This document shows positions 61,216 through 64,000 of a stretch of DNA of 64,000 nucleotides, one piece after another. The notes under the pieces are model-generated. The model saw only the letters and a program-made list of their open reading frames with translations, did not search any database and was not told the DNA's origin. The number at the start of each line of letters is the position of its first letter. Within the stretch, counting starts at the first letter, position 1. Made by a program: the position numbers and the translations under genes. Source of the DNA: Megasphaera micronuciformis F0359 (GTDB taxonomy: Bacteria; Bacillota; Negativicutes; Veillonellales; Megasphaeraceae); NCBI RefSeq assembly GCF_000165735.1, contig NZ_GL538184.1:62001-126000 (forward strand), given 5' to 3'.

Positions 61216-61687
61216 TTACCACCTCCGGCTGAGCGTAAAACCGAAGGCTCTGCCCGTTCGGTGCCCTTGCGGTTTGTATAGCGGCGTCCCTGCAAAAACG
61301 TCATACGAAAAGCCGGGCGAAATATCTCCCCGCATGCCCACGACAGCACCGGCAAGGGTTCTGCCTGTCCCCATCCGTGCCGAAGGTCCGTATACGGCAC
61401 CTGCATCGATACCGGCGTATGCGGAGCTGTGCAGTGCCGGGATATAGGAAGAAACTTCGCTTTGCACGTACCAGCCGCTTTCTCCCATGAGCGTATATTC
61501 CCCGTCAAACCCCCGCACCGTGTACCGGTTCCCTATGCTGATCATATCCACGCCGTACAGTCTGTCGCCGCCGGTCGTCCACGTTTACGGCAAAGGCGCC
61601 GTCTCCCGCATAGATGCCGGCCTATTCGATTACGCCTATGTAGTCGCTTTCTATCTTCCCCTTGCTGATAGTGACCGTAATCTCCAT
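61216..61687 (-). pseudogene. TpsB (ShlB/FhaC/CdiB-type) outer-membrane translocator, internally deleted remnant
   Basis: The intact 3' part reads TTGGDRLYGVDMISIGNRY, then TVRGFDGEYTLMGESGW and ends YKPQGHRTGRAFGFTLSRRW, the last strands of a TpsB barrel. Upstream, an ATG at 61687 behind AAAAGGAA starts METVTV-like POTRA sequence (EITVTISKGKIESDYIGVIE) that hits TAG after 21 codons. Another frame gives GDGAFAVNV and a TAA separates the pieces. Most of the barrel is missing and there are frameshifts, so it is dead. Its natural partner would be a TpsA/CdiA exoprotein. Confidence 0.75.
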
Positions 61688-61774
61688 GTTTCCTTTTTTA
61701 ATTTTGTAAAGGTCGATACATATATAAAACTACTTCCAGTGGCATTGTTCTGATAAGGATACACCCTGAGTTTT

Positions 61775-62329
61775 TTATAATTCCTCCAAACAAGTCTTCA
61801 TAGCAGAGATATCCTCTTGTTTTTCTAATCCACGACGAAGGATCTCGTCAAAATACCAGATCTTTTCGGATTCTCCTTTGATTCTTAAGGTTTGGTATAT
61901 CTGCCGATCGCCTTCTGACACGTCCTGTAAAGAATCCTTCAAAATCAACTGGCCCCCGAATTTATCCTTAAACCGCTGCAACGTAGTTTCGAACGGTCCC
62001 GTAAATTCTTCTGACACGGTTTGATAATAGCTCCGGTTATAAACCTTCTCGACTTTTCCAAAGGGGACTACATTGGTCTTGGTGTATCCCGATATTCCAT
62101 AGGTATATAAGTACGGTGACTCGAAATAGTAGGCAAATATCCATGGTTCTATAGCAACATAGACGTTATGCTGAATAAGGTTTCTATCGGATTCCATCTC
62201 ATACCGCATCATCCCAAAGTATTTTACCTTATCTACCTGTATAACATTCACGGTAGACCAGTACATACCATATAAAATAATAAATGCCATTACCGTCAAC
62301 AAACTCCATGCTCTCATCCTAATTGTCAT
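61775..62329 (-). CDS. Membrane-anchored protein, candidate immunity protein (orphan copy)
   Basis: 184 residues with one N-terminal membrane helix (about 8-28) and an extracytoplasmic domain. Paralogue of the protein at 62692-63246: both share YLYTYGxSGYTKT, GPFETTLQRFKDKFG and ILxDSLQDVSE. It begins 2 bp after the broken tail copy at 62332, mirroring the intact pair to its right. No known family recognised. Immunity function is inferred from arrangement. Confidence 0.7.
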   Translation of the reverse strand: MTIRMRAWSLLTVMAFIILYGMYWSTVNVIQVDKVKYFGMMRYEMESDRNLIQHNVYVAIEPWIFAYYFESPYLYTYGISGYTKTNVVPFGKVEKVYNRSYYQTVSEEFTGPFETTLQRFKDKFGGQLILKDSLQDVSEGDRQIYQTLRIKGESEKIWYFDEILRRGLEKQEDISAMKTCLEEL

Positions 62330-62331
62330 TT

Positions 62332-62570
62332 CTATTTCACCCCATATAATTCTGCCAATGAAAAGGTAACATCATATGTTGTTTTAAAGGCATAGGTCCC
62401 GCAGAGTCCATTTTGTTGTACTATATATGTCCCTAAGAAAAGAGCCAAGTCTTGCATCTTTTTCACTATGATTCCAATTGTCTGTCATACGGTTTATCTT
62501 AATAAGATCAGCAGCTTCCTTTGTCGTTGTAATCGTTCCCGAAGTGATGGCGGATTTGAACGACGCGCTT
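62332..62570 (-). pseudogene. Broken second copy of the large-protein C-terminal tail
   Basis: The minus strand encodes ASFKSAITSGTITTTKEAAD, LIKINRMTDNWNHSEKDA and, after a frameshift, LFLGTYIVQQNGLCGTYAFK and TTYDVTFSLAELYG. These match ITDNWNHSPIDAH and AAYLVQQSGLRKTYAFKTTYDV of the intact tail at 63236. Frameshifted and 5'-truncated; its upstream end is uncertain and 62571-62691 holds only further decayed sequence. Confidence 0.75.
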
Positions 62571-62691
62571 ATCCAGCTGACGACCTCTCATATAGCAAAT
62601 ATGAAAGGAAGTGCCCTCCGACAAAGTCATCAAGCTCGGTTGATCCACTCTCATTTTTTCAAAACAATAAACTATTATTCTTTACTCCCGG

Positions 62692-63246
62692 CTATAGAGA
62701 ATCTAATCCTCGCTCCTTCTCCAAATACTCATCTATCTTGTCCGGAAAATGAATACATTTCCTTCTAAAATAAGACGTTCTACGCTCTTGCCCAGCTTCT
62801 TTTAACCCTAAGTAAATATGTCTATCCATCTCCGACACATCTTGCAACGAGTCCCTTAAAATCAGTTGTTTCCCGAATTTATCCTTAAACCGCTGTAATG
62901 TAGTTTCAAATGGCCCCATAAATTCGTCGGGTACATAGTTATAGTAAACCGAATTATATACTTTCTCTACGCTTCCGCCGGGAAGTACATCAGTCTTGGT
63001 ATATCCCGATACGCCATAGGTATATAAATACGGGGGACTGTAGGTATATGCAAATACCCATGGCTCTACCGCAACGTTTGCCTCATCATGAATGAGCGTA
63101 ATATTGGAAATAAATTTATATCGCAGCAGGCCAAAATATTTTATGGAATCCAATTCTACAAAGCCGATAGCAAGCCAACACAGAATAACCAAGAGGGTAT
63201 ATACCGTTACCTTTACCGCCTTCACCGGCCTTCGCTCAATATTCAT
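62692..63246 (-). CDS. Membrane-anchored protein, candidate immunity protein paired with the tail at 63236
   Basis: 184 residues, one membrane helix (about 10-30), remaining domain outside the cytoplasm. Close paralogue of 61775-62329. Its start overlaps the upstream stop by 11 bp, and GGAGG lies within the upstream gene 8 bp before the ATG, so they are tightly coupled, as toxin-immunity pairs usually are. A membrane-anchored immunity protein would fit a toxin acting in the periplasm or membrane. Confidence 0.72.
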   Translation of the reverse strand: MNIERRPVKAVKVTVYTLLVILCWLAIGFVELDSIKYFGLLRYKFISNITLIHDEANVAVEPWVFAYTYSPPYLYTYGVSGYTKTDVLPGGSVEKVYNSVYYNYVPDEFMGPFETTLQRFKDKFGKQLILRDSLQDVSEMDRHIYLGLKEAGQERRTSYFRRKCIHFPDKIDEYLEKERGLDSL

Positions 63247-64000
63247 TTAACTTTTCCTCCACTTCCTTCAATGAAAGGATAACATCATACGTGGTCTTAA
63301 ATGCATAGGTCTTCCTCAGTCCGGACTGCTGTACCAGATATGCCGCTCCAAAGAGATCTCTAAGATGCGCATCAATTGGGCTATGATTCCAATTATCTGT
63401 TATTGTTATTTTCGCCGCAATTAAATCCGGACTTATTTTATATATTGTTACGATTGAGGTAGCCGACCCTAATCCAAGCGCAAGATCTCTTCCATACGAA
63501 TAAAAGCTGTTTGACGTCATAAACGTAGGCATTTTCACACCCTTATTTTCTACATTCCTTATAGTCTGACTAACAAGAAAGATGCTTAAAGGCACGTTTT
63601 CCCGCAATACCCTGTTGACATTAGATTCCTTCCCGAATTCAAATATGGGATAGCCATTCTCTGTATATTCAACATTCGTAATACCATACTTTTTATAATC
63701 AAGCTGCATCACACCGTCTTTCTCGTAATGATCCAAAAATACATTAAGCAAATCTCTGGCTAATGGCATGTCGTATTTTTTAGCGGACTCAGCGCGCTCT
63801 TCTAACAGTTCAATTGCGTGTGCTTTTTTGTCAGCTGAATATAAAGGATTCCGTTTCTTTTGCTCTTTAAATTCTTCATCATATCGACTTACCATACTTT
63901 CATATGCTTCTTTCCGCATCTTTTTAGCATGGTCATCCAAATTCAAGCCGCTAACCGTAGCCTCTATCCCTTCACCACCATAAATGGGATGCAGTTCAAT
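63236..64000 (-). CDS. C-terminal part of a larger protein, candidate CdiA/TPS-type toxin tail (N-terminus beyond the window)
   Basis: The frame is open to the right edge (255 codons, first visible residues IELHPIYGGEGIEATVSG). It continues as a soluble domain with DNWNHSPIDAHLRDLFGAAY near the end. No membrane segments. No start with a Shine-Dalgarno is visible, and the ATG-less TTG at 63946 is not convincing. Followed by a coupled paralogous membrane protein, a decayed duplicate tail and a TpsB remnant, an arrangement typical of contact-dependent inhibition or polymorphic toxins. Toxin activity is not recognisable from motifs. Confidence 0.6.
   Translation of the reverse strand: MELHPIYGGEGIEATVSGLNLDDHAKKMRKEAYESMVSRYDEEFKEQKKRNPLYSADKKAHAIELLEERAESAKKYDMPLARDLLNVFLDHYEKDGVMQLDYKKYGITNVEYTENGYPIFEFGKESNVNRVLRENVPLSIFLVSQTIRNVENKGVKMPTFMTSNSFYSYGRDLALGLGSATSIVTIYKISPDLIAAKITITDNWNHSPIDAHLRDLFGAAYLVQQSGLRKTYAFKTTYDVILSLKEVEEKLNEY

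Noticed and set aside
62468-62768. Two plus-strand ORFs of about 95 codons
   Set aside because: They lie opposite the decayed tail copy, whose homology to the intact tail explains the sequence.
1-64000. CRISPR arrays, rRNA genes, complete prophage or replication origin
   Set aside because: No regularly spaced repeats, rRNA sequence, phage structural genes or DnaA-box clusters were seen on reading.

Overview
The window looks like chromosome from a diderm Firmicute (class Negativicutes, of the Megasphaera/Dialister/Veillonella kind), probably host-associated and anaerobic. Outer-membrane functions (TonB-dependent receptor, ExbB-ExbD-TonB, a secretin, a two-partner-secretion remnant) sit beside clostridial-type anaerobic genes ([FeFe] hydrogenase, Hcp, a dehydratase activase). 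A roughly 2.3 kb insert that reads as streptococcal DNA fits a mucosal or oral habitat. Species level is a guess; there is no rRNA in the window.

Layout. 1-4.6 kb: iron/heme-type uptake locus (TonB receptor running off the left edge, PPOX-family protein, tonB-exbD-exbB). 4.7-8 kb: metal-chaperone/permease operon (CobW GTPase, P-loop/permease fusion, YcgQ-like protein). 8.1-11.5 kb: secretin with an inner-membrane partner, then pgi. 11.7-13.7 kb: amino-acid permease with a class-I GATase-like gamma-glutamyl hydrolase. 13.9-17.4 kb: rpmG-secE-nusG-rplK-rplA-rplJ-rplL, ending in a terminator with no rpoBC after it. 17.6-22.9 kb: DAACS symporter, guanine deaminase, purine permease, RarD. 22.9-29.5 kb: DUF805 protein, small CxC protein, [FeFe] hydrogenase, purple-acid-type phosphatase, HAAAP permease, XRE regulator, tRNA-Thr(CGU). 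29.56-31.87 kb: foreign island (IS1182-like remnant, YeiH exporter, integrase remnant) bounded by a 15-bp inverted repeat. 31.9-35 kb: nucleotidase, nucleoside phosphorylase and PnuC, a probable NAD-precursor salvage operon. 35.2-57.5 kb: scattered redox and nitrosative-stress genes (ferredoxin, RIC protein, DUF1858/hemerythrin operon, cupin-Hcp) among transporters, peptidases, cell-wall enzymes, CDF exporter and pyruvate kinase. 57.8-61.2 kb: DUF4116-like repeat protein, MoxR AAA ATPase and HExxH/VWA protein. 61.2-64 kb: a decayed TpsB translocator, two paralogous membrane proteins and one intact plus one broken C-terminal tail of a large protein, resembling a CDI/polymorphic-toxin locus entering from the right.

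The strongest new signal is regulatory. Four separate promoters (ferredoxin 35241, RIC 38260, DUF1858-unknown-hemerythrin 44320, cupin-Hcp 52361) carry a 14-bp GTTGT-N7-AC element exactly 22 bp upstream of a -10 hexamer (TATACT or TATTAT). This places the element at about -41.5, the class-II position of a CRP/FNR-type activator, and ties four dispersed loci into one probable nitric-oxide/redox regulon. A weaker fifth site precedes the [FeFe] hydrogenase. A second shared 37-bp element lies upstream of both the TonB receptor and exbB.
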